DNA of 64,000 bases, from the NCBI RefSeq assembly GCF_001640365.1, contig NZ_LWMI01000014.1, positions 62,001 to 126,000 of the forward strand. The letters are read 5' to 3'. Positions 22,071-31,785 of this stretch are shown piece by piece. This DNA is from Candidatus Arsenophonus triatominarum (GTDB lineage Bacteria > Pseudomonadota > Gammaproteobacteria > Enterobacterales > Enterobacteriaceae). The notes below the pieces were generated by a model. That model saw nothing but the letters and a program-made list of their open reading frames with translations. It ran no database searches and had not been told where the DNA came from. Made by a program: the position numbers and the translations under genes. Within the stretch, counting starts at the first letter, position 1, and every line of letters begins with the position of its first letter.

Positions 22071-22955
22071 GGCATGAGTTATCGTGATATTCAAAAACAT
22101 GTTGCAGAATTATATGGACTGGAAATATCAGATGGAGCTATTACGCATATTACTGACAAATTACTCCCTGAATTAAAAGCCTGGCAACAACGCCCTCTGG
22201 AGGCGCTCTATCCTTTTGTCTGGCTCGATGCCATTCATTACAAGATAAAACAGATGGTCACTATATCAATAAGGCAATCTACACAGTACTTGGACTAACC
22301 ACCGATGGGCATAAGGAATTGTTAGGACTCTATATGTCTGAAACAGAAGGAGCACATCATTGGCTGAGCGTTCTGACTGACTTACATAACCGTGGTATAC
22401 AAGATATTTTAATCGCTTGTATTGACGGATTAAAAGGGTTTCCAGAAGCGATAGCCAGTATTTTCCCGCAGACAGAAGTTCAGCTATGCGTAGTTCATCA
22501 AATTCGCAATAGCTTACGTTATAGCCTTTATGGCTGATTTAAAGCCAGTTTATCGTGCAGATACTAAAGCGGCTGCTGAGCTTGCCCTTGATGAACTGGA
22601 ATCGAAATGGGGTGAAAAATACCCGATAGTGCTAGAATCCTGGCGAAGTAAATGGAAGTTGCTCAGTGCTTATTTTCGATACCCTAAAGCCATTAGAAAA
22701 CCCATTTATACGACCAATGCAATAGAGGCGGTTCATCGGCAGTTTAGGATATTAACTAAAACCAAAGGGGCTTTTCCTAATGAAAACAGCTTATTAAAAT
22801 TACTCTATATTGGCATCAATCAGGTATCCAACAAATGGACTATGCCGATTAGTAACTGGGCGTTAACCATTGCTCAATTGTCCATCTATTTTAAAGGGCG
22901 CCTAGATGGTATAATCAAAATATAAAATCCCCTGACACAGAATTATGAACACCCT
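22071..22955 (+). mobile_element. IS256-family element, 3' part (copy B)
   Basis: Begins inside the transposase (GMSYRDIQKHVAELYGLEIS) and runs to the right terminal repeat ending GAATTATGAACACCCT. The reading frame is broken (frames 22074-22298, 22319-22537 and 22530-22925) and lacks part of the region between RYS and ADLKPVYRA seen in other copies. Its right end abuts IS982 DNA, so it had inserted into that element. Confidence 0.85.
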
Positions 22956-23375
22956 CGCAGCTTTCATTGGCTGAAATGATGACACTGGTTGTTTTGTTTC
23001 ATCAACTCCGATTCAGCCAATTCAAGGTATTTTATCTCTTCATGTCCGTTTATATCTCAGGAAGGAATTTCCTAACTTGCCATCATATTCACGCTGCGTA
23101 GAGTTACTTCCGCGCAGTGCCTTAGCTTTAACGGCACTGTTTGAGTCAATTTAAGGAAAAGTGCACGGGTCTGTCGGTTGCCGATTCTACTCCGATAGCT
23201 GTGTGTGATAACTTACGGATCCGCCGGCAATAAAGTCTTCGATGGGATAGCTGAACGAGGAAAAACCTCAACAGGTTGGTTCTTTGGTTTCAAACTTCAT
23301 GTAATTATCAATCATTTGGGGGAAATACTCAGTTTTCGACTTACACCAGGAAACACAGATGATCGGAAACCATTA
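22956..23375 (+). mobile_element. IS982-family element copy b, internal part
   Basis: Starts at CGCAGCTTTCATTGGCTG, equivalent to about base 225 of the full IS982, and stops at CGGAAACCATTA where the IS5-type element begins. Several indels break the transposase. Its 3' end reappears at 25298-25482, but the intervening 240 or so bases of IS982 are missing. Confidence 0.8.
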
Positions 23376-23416
23376 AAATAGTTGCTGAATAGAGACTTGC
23401 ATTTTTTGTCACGCTA

Positions 23417-24297
23417 TAGCTAGGCGACTTAATTTTGATTACAAGGTGTGTTATGAGTTATACAATTGATTTTCGACGTAAAGTAATATCTGTAAGGAAA
23501 GCCGAAGGTTTAACAATTCGAGAAACTGCGAAACAATTCCGTATTGGAAAAGCGTCTTTAGTACGTTGGCTTAAACGACCAGAGCCAAAAAATTCAACGC
23601 CACGTAAGAGGAAGCTCGATAAAAATGCTTTAGCAAAAGATGTGGAACAGTATCCAGATGCTTACCAAAAGGAACGGGCAGAGCGATTCGGTGTTTGTAA
23701 AAAGACTATTTGGCAATCCCTTAAAAAGCTGGGATTAACCTATAAAAAAAACTCTATTCCATCCAAAAACCAACGAAAGCGACAGGCTGGCACATCAGCA
23801 AAAAAGACAACAGTATGAAAAAAAAGATAAATCTGTTGTTTTTATTGATGAAAGTGGTTTTTCACATGACACTCCACGAACTCACGGCTATTCCCCAAAA
23901 GGTCACCGTTGTTTTGGCCTGAAAAACTGGGGTGCTAAGGGAAGAACAAATGTTATTGGCGCTTTATTGGGAACAACCCTTTTTGCTATCGGATTATTTG
24001 ATTGCAATATTAATCGTGATGTTTTTTATGTTTGGATCACAAAAATATTGCTCCCAGAACTTCCTGAAAATTCTGTTATTTTTATGGACAACGCTAGCTT
24101 TCACAAAGGTAAGAATATTGAACAGGCAATTATAAACGCAGGACACCAGATAGAATATTTGCCTGTGTATTCACCAGATTTAAATCCTATAGAACATAAA
24201 TGGTCTCAAGCTAAACGTAAAAAGATGGAAACAGGATGCACTATCGATGACCTGTTTTTAATACATATGCTGTAATCAAAATTAAGTCGCCTAGCTA
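23417..24297 (+). mobile_element. IS630-family element, copy 3 (881 bp)
   Basis: Ends TAGCTAGGCG/CGCCTAGCTA, TA duplication at 23415-23416 and 24298-24299. Comparison with the empty site near 58977 (GTCTATAGCG) confirms a clean insertion. Nearly identical to copies 2, 4 and 5, so it moved recently. Confidence 0.95.
23453..24275 (+). CDS. IS630 transposase (two overlapping frames)
   Basis: ATG 23453 opens the helix-turn-helix frame, which stops at 23818. The DDE frame (+1) overlaps across an A6 run at 23800-23805 and ends at 24275 (ending DDLFLIHML). Key residues are DESGF, DNASFH and PIEH. No copy-specific lesion is seen. Confidence 0.8.
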
Positions 24298-24342
24298 TAT
24301 AGACAATAAAAAGAGGTTTAACTTAGAAAATAACGGTTTGAA

Positions 24343-25241
24343 ATGATCAACAAAGAGCGGTTGTTACGAGATAATCGTTTATGTAAAGCAATCATTGGAT
24401 TATCAGTCGAAGAATTGAAAAATTTAGCCGCTGAATTTTCAGCTTGTTATTTGATTTATCGGAAAAAGAATCGAAAAGATCACGAGCGGCAGATGGGTGC
24501 AGGGCAGAAAGGATTTATCCCAACCCCATTAGATAAACTGCTTTTTATTTTATTGTATTTAAAATGTTATCCGACCTATGATTTGCAAGGACTTCTTTTT
24601 GGTTTAGATAGAACACGGGTATGTCGCTGGGTAAAAATATTATTGCCGGTTTTAGAGATGACCTTGGGGCGAGAATGTGTTTTGCCCGCTCGTCAAATTC
24701 GCTCTGCTGAGGAATTTTTTCGCGCCTTTCCTGGAGTTAAAGACGTCTTTATTGATGGGACAGAGCGACCTGTCCAAAAGCCTAAGAATCTGCGTCGGCG
24801 AAAAAAAATGTATTCGGGAAAGAAAAGACAGACCACTCGAAAAGGGCTTATTATGACTGACGAAACGAGGAAAATTGGATTTATCCCCATGATCAAAAAT
24901 GGGCGCCGTCACGATAAACGCTTACTCGATAAAGTCGATATAATTCGCCATATTCCCCCTGGGGTAACCATCTGGGCCGATACCGGTTTTAAGGTATAGA
25001 TAAACAGCATCCTAATACACAAATCCCAAAAAAAGGAACTCGAAAAAGACCTTTATCGCCTGAACAAAAACAAGAAAATAAAATAATCTCGGGCATCCGT
25101 ATTACGGTTGAACACGCCATCGCGGGTATCAAGCGCCTCGGTTGTATGACCCAAATTTTACGGAATCGTAGACCCTTTATTGATGATACCTTTTTACTCC
25201 TTAGTGCCGGTCTTTGGAATTTCCATCTCAGAACAGCCTAA
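24343..25241 (+). pseudogene. IS5/ISL2-type transposase, 1-bp deletion
   Basis: Begins MINKERLLRDNRLCKAIIGL with an HTH_Tnp_4-like region, then DVFIDGTERP and WADTGF, where GGTTTTCAAGG of the intact copy has become GGTTTTAAGG. The frame stops at 24999. The remaining part (with VEHAIAGIKRLGC and the catalytic glutamate) continues in another frame. Confidence 0.88.
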
Positions 25242-25297
25242 AATTTACTTCAATCACCGAAATACCCTTATTTCACTATTAAGCAACACGCTTATTG

Positions 25298-25482
25298 AAA
25301 CGGTATTTGATGAGTTAAAAAATCTTTGTCAGATAGCGCATACGCGGCACCGCTCTCCTGCTAACTTTGTAGTGAATTTATTAGCAGGGCTTGCATATTG
25401 TTTAATTCCATCTAAACCAAAGATACCGGTGGCAGGAACATATCTTCAAGCATAATTGATAATGCTTATCCCGAACTCAGGT
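25298..25482 (+). mobile_element. IS982-family element copy b, 3' end
   Basis: Resumes at GAAACGGTATTTGATGAG and encodes the C-terminal [20 protein letters not shown], then ends with the terminal repeat CCCGAACTCAGGT at 25482. Together with 22956-23375 it is one IS982 that received IS256 and IS5-type insertions and then deletions. Confidence 0.85.
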
Positions 25483-26247
25483 TAATAATAAGATTATCGT
25501 CGCATTTTTTTTGTTTCTTATGCTTTATTGTTCAATTTTCATTTAATAAACTATATAATAAATGCGCATTTTATGCGCTACATTAATTTTTATGCAGTTA
25601 AATCGTTTTATTAGTTATAAATGGTATTTGTTAATCAGTATTAGGTATCCAATTTTTAATGTACTATTATCTATATAAAATTTTTATTTAAATTAATAAA
25701 AACAGATAGTCTTGTAAGATTCATTATATTTCACTATTGAAAGATAATATAATCCAATGATAGTGTTATTTTTTTGTTTTGAAAAAAATTGATTTCAATT
25801 TTATTATTGATAAAACTGGTTCCTATCAATAAACTTGTCAATATTGAATACTATTTTATGCTAAAGCAAGGGACTAATCTGTTATATCCATTGGCTTTAT
25901 TTATTGTAAATGAGCGCTAGTGATAGATAAATTATTTATTATTTCATTTTATAAAATACGATAAAAATTTTTAGTTTTAAAGCCATTCTTGATAAGAAGA
26001 ATATTATGCTTAAGTGCTACAAAATTAGTTGTATTTGGATTATTTCATTAAAAATACAAAATTGATAAAAGATATATAATGAGAATGATTTTTATTATAT
26101 CTTAATGCTAAACAAAAAATAGTGAAATAGGGTAGTAAAGGTAATATATTTATTTGTTGTGATATAAGATAACTATTGGTTTAATCTAATAAGTCAAGTA
26201 AGGTAGCATAAATTATTCTGATTAATATTTTAATATTAGGAACATTT
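25483..26247. other. AT-rich intergenic region upstream of thiD
   Basis: About 760 bases of very AT-rich DNA with no credible reading frame. A 12-of-14 match to the Fur core (TGAGAATGATTTTTA near 26079) is present, but such matches are expected by chance in DNA this AT-rich. It may be the residue of a degraded gene. Confidence 0.5.
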
Positions 26248-27045
26248 ATGATTTATAATTCCTTATCAATTGCTGGAACTGATCCAACGGGTGGTGCAGG
26301 TATACATGCTGATTTGAAAGTATTTTCAGCATTAGGAAATTATGGTGCAGCTGTGATAACCGCATTAGTTGCGCAAAATACTTGCGCAGTACAGTCAATT
26401 TATGATCTTCCTGGCGAAATTGTCGCTTCACAACTTGAATCAGTATTAACTGATGTTCGAATTGATAGTGTGAAAATTGGTATGTTATCAAATGCTACAA
26501 ATATATACATAGTAGCAGCGGCACTAGAAAAATATTCATTATCTTTTACGGTACTAGATACCGTTATGCTTGCGAAAAGTGGGGTACCATTATTGGATGC
26601 TGATGCAATCGATAGTCTTATTCATATTTTGTTACCTAAAGTGTCTCTTATTGCGCCCAATTTGCCTGAGGCAGCAGTACTTCTTAATTGCAATGTGGCT
26701 AGAAGTGAACAGGAGATGGTATCTCAAGGAAGAAAACTATTATCATTTGGCTGCCCGGCTGTACTTATGAAGGGTGGACATCTTAATAATAAAGAAAGCC
26801 CCGATTGGCTTATTACACATAGTGGTGAATGGCGATATTCATTACCTAAAGTAAGAACACAAAATACTCATGGTACTGGTTGTACATTATCTGCAGCGTT
26901 GGCTGCTCAGCGTCCTTACTTTGACAACTGGCACGATACAATTATTGCAGCTAAAAATTATGTGCAAAATACCTTGAAGCATGCCAATAGATTAAGTGTT
27001 GGAGAAGGAATTGGGCCTGTTCACCATTTTTATACCTGGTGGTAA
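26248..27045 (+). CDS. thiD: Hydroxymethylpyrimidine (phosphate) kinase
   Basis: A 265-residue ribokinase-fold enzyme that phosphorylates HMP and HMP-phosphate in thiamine synthesis and salvage. Family motifs: SIAGTDPTGGAGIHADLKVFSALG, ITALVAQNT, VKIGMLSN, LDTVMLAKSG, LIAPNLPEAAVLL, and the anion hole/catalytic segment NTHGTGCTLSAALAA. It ends GPVHHFYTWW, as in enteric ThiD. Length is normal. AATATTAGGAACATTT upstream of the ATG offers a weak ribosome-binding site (AGGA). It stands alone here, without thiM or thiE. An isolated thiD can serve HMP salvage. Confidence 0.95.
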   Translation: MIYNSLSIAGTDPTGGAGIHADLKVFSALGNYGAAVITALVAQNTCAVQSIYDLPGEIVASQLESVLTDVRIDSVKIGMLSNATNIYIVAAALEKYSLSFTVLDTVMLAKSGVPLLDADAIDSLIHILLPKVSLIAPNLPEAAVLLNCNVARSEQEMVSQGRKLLSFGCPAVLMKGGHLNNKESPDWLITHSGEWRYSLPKVRTQNTHGTGCTLSAALAAQRPYFDNWHDTIIAAKNYVQNTLKHANRLSVGEGIGPVHHFYTWW

Positions 27046-27255
27046 TTTTTCATCTAGTAAAAAAACTGTTAACAATTCTATAATTGTGAGAAACAGGATA
27101 TTTATTTGATAGTATGAATTTATTGGTTATCTAGTGGATTTAAAAATGAAAATTATGAATAGACATAATAATTATTTAAGTTTTAAAATAATCGTTATTG
27201 TTAATAGTATTTAATAATAAAAATAATCTATTCCATAAAATTGATTAGTTGCTTT

Positions 27256-27287
27256 AAAGTCCTAAAGAGATTTCTAATAGGACTTTT
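27256..27287. terminator. Bidirectional terminator between thiD and tcyP
   Basis: AAAGTCCTA and TAGGACTTT form a 9-bp stem with a 13-base loop and T/A-rich flanks, in the gap between the convergent thiD and tcyP. It would serve the minus-strand tcyP transcript. Confidence 0.6.
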
Positions 27288-27773
27288 GGATAGAGATTAT
27301 AAGTTTGAAATATTATTTATCGAAAATACTTTTGTCCGCTTGATGCATCAATTGGCTAGTAATTGTTCCTGCAACCATTGAGTCATTAACATTTAATGCA
27401 GTTCTTCCCATATCGATCAATGGTTCAATCGAAATAAGTAACGCTACTAAAGTAATTGGTAATCCCATCGCGGGTAAACCATTAATGCAGCAAAAGTTGC
27501 TCCCCCACCTACGCCGGCCATCCCGGCAGAACTTATGGTGACAATACCAACAAATGTAGCGATCCATATAGGATCCAGCGGATTGATTTCAACCGTTGGG
27601 GCAACCATTGCGGGGTAAATACCTGCGCATCCATTTTGGCCAATTGTTGTGCCGAAGGATGCTGAAAAATTAGCAATTGATTCAGGAATGACTAATTGCT
27701 GAGTTTGTGTTTCAACGTTTAATGCAATACTGCCAGTACTAGAACGACTAGTAAATGCAAAAATTAATACAGG

Positions 27774-27965
27774 CACGAGTTTCGCACCAATAAAAAAACG
27801 CTCTATTTTTAAGTTTAATTCAGCATAATATATAAATAGACAAAATCTTATAAATTAAAAGCAACTTATTGTAATTTAAACAAATTTATACGTTTTAGTA
27901 ACTTGCAAATTAACCATTGCTTTTAAGCCATTTCTGGGATTTTATATGCCTGTGCGAAGCTCGTG
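27774..27965 (+). repeat. MITE copy 4 (192 bp) in tcyP
   Basis: Full element with 14-bp inverted repeats (one mismatch, GTGCGAAGCTCGTG at the right) and a perfect 5-bp duplication ACAGG (27769-27773, 27966-27970). Inserted in the coding sequence of tcyP. Confidence 0.93.
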
Positions 27966-28161
27966 ACAGGAATGACTTTTTTAAAAAATTTTATCGGATT
28001 AATGCCAGAGAAAGAAAGAAGTATACCATGGACAATAAACATTAAGGATAATGCTAAATAAGAAGCAATAACAAAACTGTCAAGTTTAATAATATCTTGT
28101 AGGTTTGAATTAGCAACAACTTTAATCATTAAAGCCATTACTCCATATGGTGTAAGCCGTA

Positions 28162-29042
28162 TAGCTAGGCGACTTAATTTTGATTACAGCATATGTATTA
28201 AAAACAGGTCATCGATAGTGCATCCTGTTTCCATCTTTTTACGTTTAGCTTGAGACCATTTATGTTCTATAGGATTTAAATCTGGTGAATACACAGGCAA
28301 ATATTCTATCTGGTGTCCTGCGTTTATAATTGCCTGTTCAATATTCTTACCTTTGTGAAAGCTAGCGTTGTCCATAAAAATAACAGAATTTTCAGGAAGT
28401 TCTGGGAGCAATATTTTTGTGATCCAAACATAAAAAACATCACGATTAATATTGCAATCAAATAATCCGATAGCAAAAAGGGTTGTTCCCAATAAAGCGC
28501 CAATAACATTTGTTCTTCCCTTAGCACCCCAGTTTTTCAGGCCAAAACAACGGTGACCTTTTGGGGAATAGCCGTGAGTTCGTGGAGTGTCATGTGAAAA
28601 ACCACTTTCATCAACAAAAACAACAGATTTATCTTTTTTTTCATACTGTTGTCTTTTTTGCTGATGTGCCAGCCTGTCGCTTTCGTTGGTTTTTGGATGG
28701 AATAGAGTTTTTTTTATAGGTTAATCCCAGCTTTTTAAGGGATTGCCAAATAGTCTTTTTACAAACACCGAATCGCTCTGCCCGTTCCTTTTGGTAAGCA
28801 TCTGGATACTGTTCCACATCTTTTGCTAAAGCATTTTTATCGAGCTTCCTCTTACGTGGCGTTGAATTTTTTGGCTCTGGTCGTTTAAGCCAACGTACTA
28901 AAGACGCTTTTCCAATACGGAATTGTTTCGCAGTTTCTCGAATTGTTAAACCTTCGGCTTTCCTTACAGATATTACTTTACGTCGAAAATCAATTGTATA
29001 ACTCATAACACACCTTGTAATCAAAATTAAGTCGCCTAGCTA
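28162..29042 (-). mobile_element. IS630-family element, copy 5 (881 bp)
   Basis: Complete ends and TA on both sides (28160-28161, 29043-29044). Inserted in tcyP in the same transcriptional direction. Confidence 0.95.
28184..29006 (-). CDS. IS630 transposase (two overlapping frames)
   Basis: Same two-frame organisation as the other copies: helix-turn-helix frame from 29006 to 28641 and catalytic frame to 28184. All three DDE motifs are present. Only isolated base changes distinguish it (for instance FVDESGF for FIDESGF). Confidence 0.8.
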
Positions 29043-29958
29043 TATAACTAGACGAACCAGAACCAGCTTCATGATCCAGGATTGAAAAATATCAATAGCA
29101 GATAATATTTTTTTTCACCTTTTTCAGGATTAGTTTTAGCTAATTGGGGAGCCGCTATGCTTAAAAAGGTAGAAAAAATAACAACGCTAATAATAGATGT
29201 TGGATTAGCTCCTGCCAGATCGGCAAATGGGTTTTTAGGAATAAATGATAATATTAATTGAGGTATTGTTAAATCAGAAACCTTGTGGATATAGTTATTT
29301 TCTATTATCCGAAGTTGAATAGTTTCATTACTAGTTTGTACCAGACCTTCTGCAGTTAAGCCAAACCAGTATGTAATAATAATCCCGATGAGAGCAGCAA
29401 TTGCTGTTGTAAAAAGAAGGATCACAATGGTGAAAAAACTGATTTTTCCTAATGAAGAGGTTTGATGCAAACGTGCTACCGCATTTAGTATGGAAGCAAA
29501 TACCAAAGGCATAATAATCATTTGAAGTAATTTCACATACCCATTGCCTACAATATTGAACCAAGATAATGAATCATGCACTATTTGATTATTAGTACCA
29601 TATACTAAATGTAAAACAACACCAAAAACAGTACCAATTAAGAAGACCCACAAAAACTTTTTTTGATAGACTCCATCCATCATTTGCACTTATTTTTGCC
29701 AATAACAGCAATAATAGGATAAAGATAAGTACATTCAGAATTACAGGGAAATTCATACCCACTCTCCAGCTCGGTTTATTGTTCTAGGTATAAGATTCTT
29801 TGTCATTGGTGAAGTAAGATGATGAAAAACTTCCAATGAAACTCCTTTTCCCTTATATATTATCAGCAATAAAAATAATTTTCTTATAACTAAATGCAAT
29901 TTTATATTCATAATGTTTCATCGTGAATGGAATAAAATTAAATCGTTTAGTTCATTAA

Positions 29959-30507
29959 CTACATATGTAATAACATTTTTTTTGTTTCTTGTAATAGAGG
30001 TCGTAGTGGTAATTGATAGTTCGATGGAATTAATATCGCACAAATAGCTAATAATATGGCGATAGAATGTTCTGCTCTTTGATTAGAATTATTACCTAAG
30101 ATAGGAAAACAGAAAGAAATTTTTTCTGGCCATAAAAAAGGGATCCTTTTTGCGGTTAACATATCCCCGACTAAATGACTAAAATAACCTAATAAGAATG
30201 CTTGAACCAGGGCATCAGAAAGCCAGTAACTATTGGGCAATTGAGTTGATAATAACATAATGAGCAACCATGCGAGTAAACTGTGGGTAAAACCACGGTG
30301 ACCACATAAACGACAAATTGGCACAGAAATGAAACGAAATAAACGTCCGAGAGATGATGGATGATCTATAGCGGGTAGCAGTGCGCCAAGTAGCGCACCG
30401 GCTAATAAATGAAGCCAATCACCATGTGCAAACTCAGGTGTAATTGCAAGTTTATGCACAAGTATTAATGATGATACTGAAAAAAACAGATGCCCAGTGG
30501 CAGTCAT
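29959..30507 (-). CDS. ydjM: YdjM-like membrane-bound metal-dependent hydrolase
   Basis: A 182-residue membrane protein of the YdjM/DUF457 family of predicted metal-dependent hydrolases. Conserved metal-ligand motifs: MTATGHLFFS, LLPAIDHPSSLGRLFRFIS, GHRGFTHSLLAWLL and YFSHLVGDMLTAKRIPFLWP. Three or four hydrophobic segments are present. In E. coli ydjM is under LexA control, and a perfect CTGT-N8-ACAG operator lies just upstream here, so SOS induction is likely. It keeps its E. coli neighbours (yniC upstream, tcyP downstream), both of which are broken. ydjM itself shows no lesion. The biochemical role is unknown. Confidence 0.88.
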   Translation of the reverse strand: MTATGHLFFSVSSLILVHKLAITPEFAHGDWLHLLAGALLGALLPAIDHPSSLGRLFRFISVPICRLCGHRGFTHSLLAWLLIMLLSTQLPNSYWLSDALVQAFLLGYFSHLVGDMLTAKRIPFLWPEKISFCFPILGNNSNQRAEHSIAILLAICAILIPSNYQLPLRPLLQETKKMLLHM

Positions 30508-30521
30508 AGCATATAATATCC

Positions 30522-30541
30522 AACTGTTTATTTATACAGTT
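30522..30541. promoter_or_regulatory. LexA (SOS) operator of ydjM
   Basis: AACTGTTTATTTATACAGTT contains CTGT-N8-ACAG (30524-30539), an exact match to the enterobacterial LexA core with an AT-rich centre. It lies 15 to 34 bases upstream of the ydjM start codon, where it would overlap the promoter. Regulation of ydjM by LexA is established in E. coli. Confidence 0.8.
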
Positions 30542-30693
30542 TACAAAGTATAATAGTTTTGGCTTGGTTTGAGTAGTGTAATAGAAAAAATATCTTATTT
30601 ATTAAATAATAAGAGCAATTTTTTGTAAGAGAAGTGATATTGCATTAGTTTGGCAGTATACAGATGCATCAAATTACTGCCAATTGATCAAAT

Positions 30694-31105
30694 TTAAATG
30701 ATATGCTTAGTTGTTAATTCAGCCAGCGTATTGAGTTTGACGTCTGCTAATGTCCAACGTGGATCAGTGAAATGATCTTTTGGTGGGACAACGATATTAC
30801 GCATACGTGCAGCTTTAACCGCAACCATACCATGAAAAGAGTCTTCAAAAGCCCCACAATGTGTTGGTTCTATATCTAGCAGTTTCGCTGCTTGTAAATA
30901 AACTTCTGGATGGGGTTTACTATAGGGTAATGGTATTGCTGATACTACGGCTGAAAAGTAATCGCGAATATAAACATAGTGAGTACTTTTTCTAATATGT
31001 GCCACCTCTTCTAATGAGGTTCCTTGCCAGGGTGCAGCTAAATACCACAGTTGTACCACTTGATCGATACGTAATCCTAGAGTGTAGGGAAGTTCATTAG
31101 CAATT
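30694..31105 (-). pseudogene. yniC: YniC/HxpB sugar phosphatase, N-terminus and an internal part lost
   Basis: HAD-family phosphatase (2-deoxyglucose-6-phosphatase type). The minus strand reads ELPYTLGLRIDQVVQLWYLAAPWQGTSLEEV, then jumps to HYVYIRDYFSAVVSAIPLPY and SKPHPEVYLQAAKLLDIEPT, ending near LADVKLNTLAELT. Missing are the catalytic N-terminal DxDG segment (about 45 residues) and about 45 residues after EEV that include HAD motif II. The broken N-terminus abuts a fragment of yniB, its divergent neighbour in E. coli. Confidence 0.85.
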
Positions 31106-31279
31106 GAAGATCATCTTATTTTTGAAAGAGCAAAAGGTGCTGAAGTATCAAAAGAAGAGATAGAAGCCAAAATTACCATTCCTCGTCATACTATTTTCCA
31201 GCAGTTTTTTATTCTGTATATATTACCGATTATATTAGGAGGAATACTTTACTTCATAATGAATATTTTAGGCTGGTAG
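31098..31279 (+). pseudogene. yniB: YniB family membrane protein, C-terminal remnant
   Basis: The plus strand encodes IEDHLIFERAKGAEVSKEEI and RHTIFQQFFILYILPIILGG to TAG at 31277-31279. This matches the last 60 or so residues of YniB, an inner-membrane protein of unknown role. No start is present. In E. coli yniB and yniC are divergent neighbours. Here both N-termini and the shared promoter region are gone. Confidence 0.8.
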
Positions 31280-31785
31280 TTTTCTTATATTATAATCAAT
31301 TGAAAAATAATTTTATTGAATAATTGAATGAAGATCATCAGTAATAACTTATCTAGCAATAAAACTATTGTTTTGAATGTTATTATAGCAATTTAACAAT
31401 AATATCCTTGATATATCAATTAACGTTTATCAAAGCTGGCAAGGAAAAGTCAACTTCTTCACGAGCCAGCTTTGACCAAATTCCGTTTAATTATTTTAAA
31501 ATCAATTAATTGCAATATTTAGTTTGCTAAGATTGTTGAATATATTGCTTTTTAATTTAGCTTTAGTAAAGATTTTTATGATAGCAAAATGTTAATTTGA
31601 ATAATGAAATGAATTATTACCTATTTGCATTCTAAGTCATTTCATTATTCATTTCAATTCTTGAGCTCATATTATGACAATTTATAGTTAATAAATAGAA
31701 TTTGTATGAGAAAATATGGATTATCATCTGTAATAAATAAGATAATCCTAAATTTTTTCTGGTTATTTTTAATATATTTCTTAGC
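31280..31785. other. Intergenic region with a 10-bp hairpin
   Basis: No gene is visible in these 500 bases. A perfect inverted repeat, CAAAGCTGGC (31431-31440) and GCCAGCTTTG (31465-31474), encloses 24 bases. No T-run follows. It could be a terminator for convergent sitD/yniB transcripts or a decayed repeat element. Confidence 0.4.

Larger units (their letters stand above)
23376..25297 (+). mobile_element. IS5-family (ISL2-like) element copy 1, carrying IS630 copy 3
   Basis: The element (1039 bp without its insert) starts AAATAGTTGCTGAATAG and ends AACACGCTTATTG. It matches the intact copy at 57973-59012. IS630 copy 3 sits in its left non-coding end at a TATA site; the uninterrupted site in the other copy proves the TA duplication. 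The flanks are IS982 on both sides but without a matching target duplication, implying a deletion. Confidence 0.85.
27313..29756 (-). pseudogene. tcyP: L-cystine symporter TcyP, disrupted
   Basis: Pieces in order on the minus strand match the sodium/dicarboxylate-fold cystine importer. The start is MNFPVILNVLIFILLLLLLA at 29756. The main N-terminal block follows ([45 protein letters not shown]), then [35 protein letters not shown] and a C-terminal [15 protein letters not shown] ... DKSIFDK. It is broken by IS630 copy 5 (28162-29042), a MITE (27774-27965), a frameshift near residue 30 and another near 27500. In E. coli the order yniC-ydjM-tcyP is the same, which supports the call. It is not functional. 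Confidence 0.9.

Noticed and set aside
26079-26093. Fur-box-like sequence TGAGAATGATTTTTA upstream of thiD
   Set aside because: 12 of 14 matches is expected a few times by chance in 64 kb this AT-rich, it is about 170 bases from the gene, and thiD is not a typical Fur target. The similar site at 36237 was rejected for the same reason.
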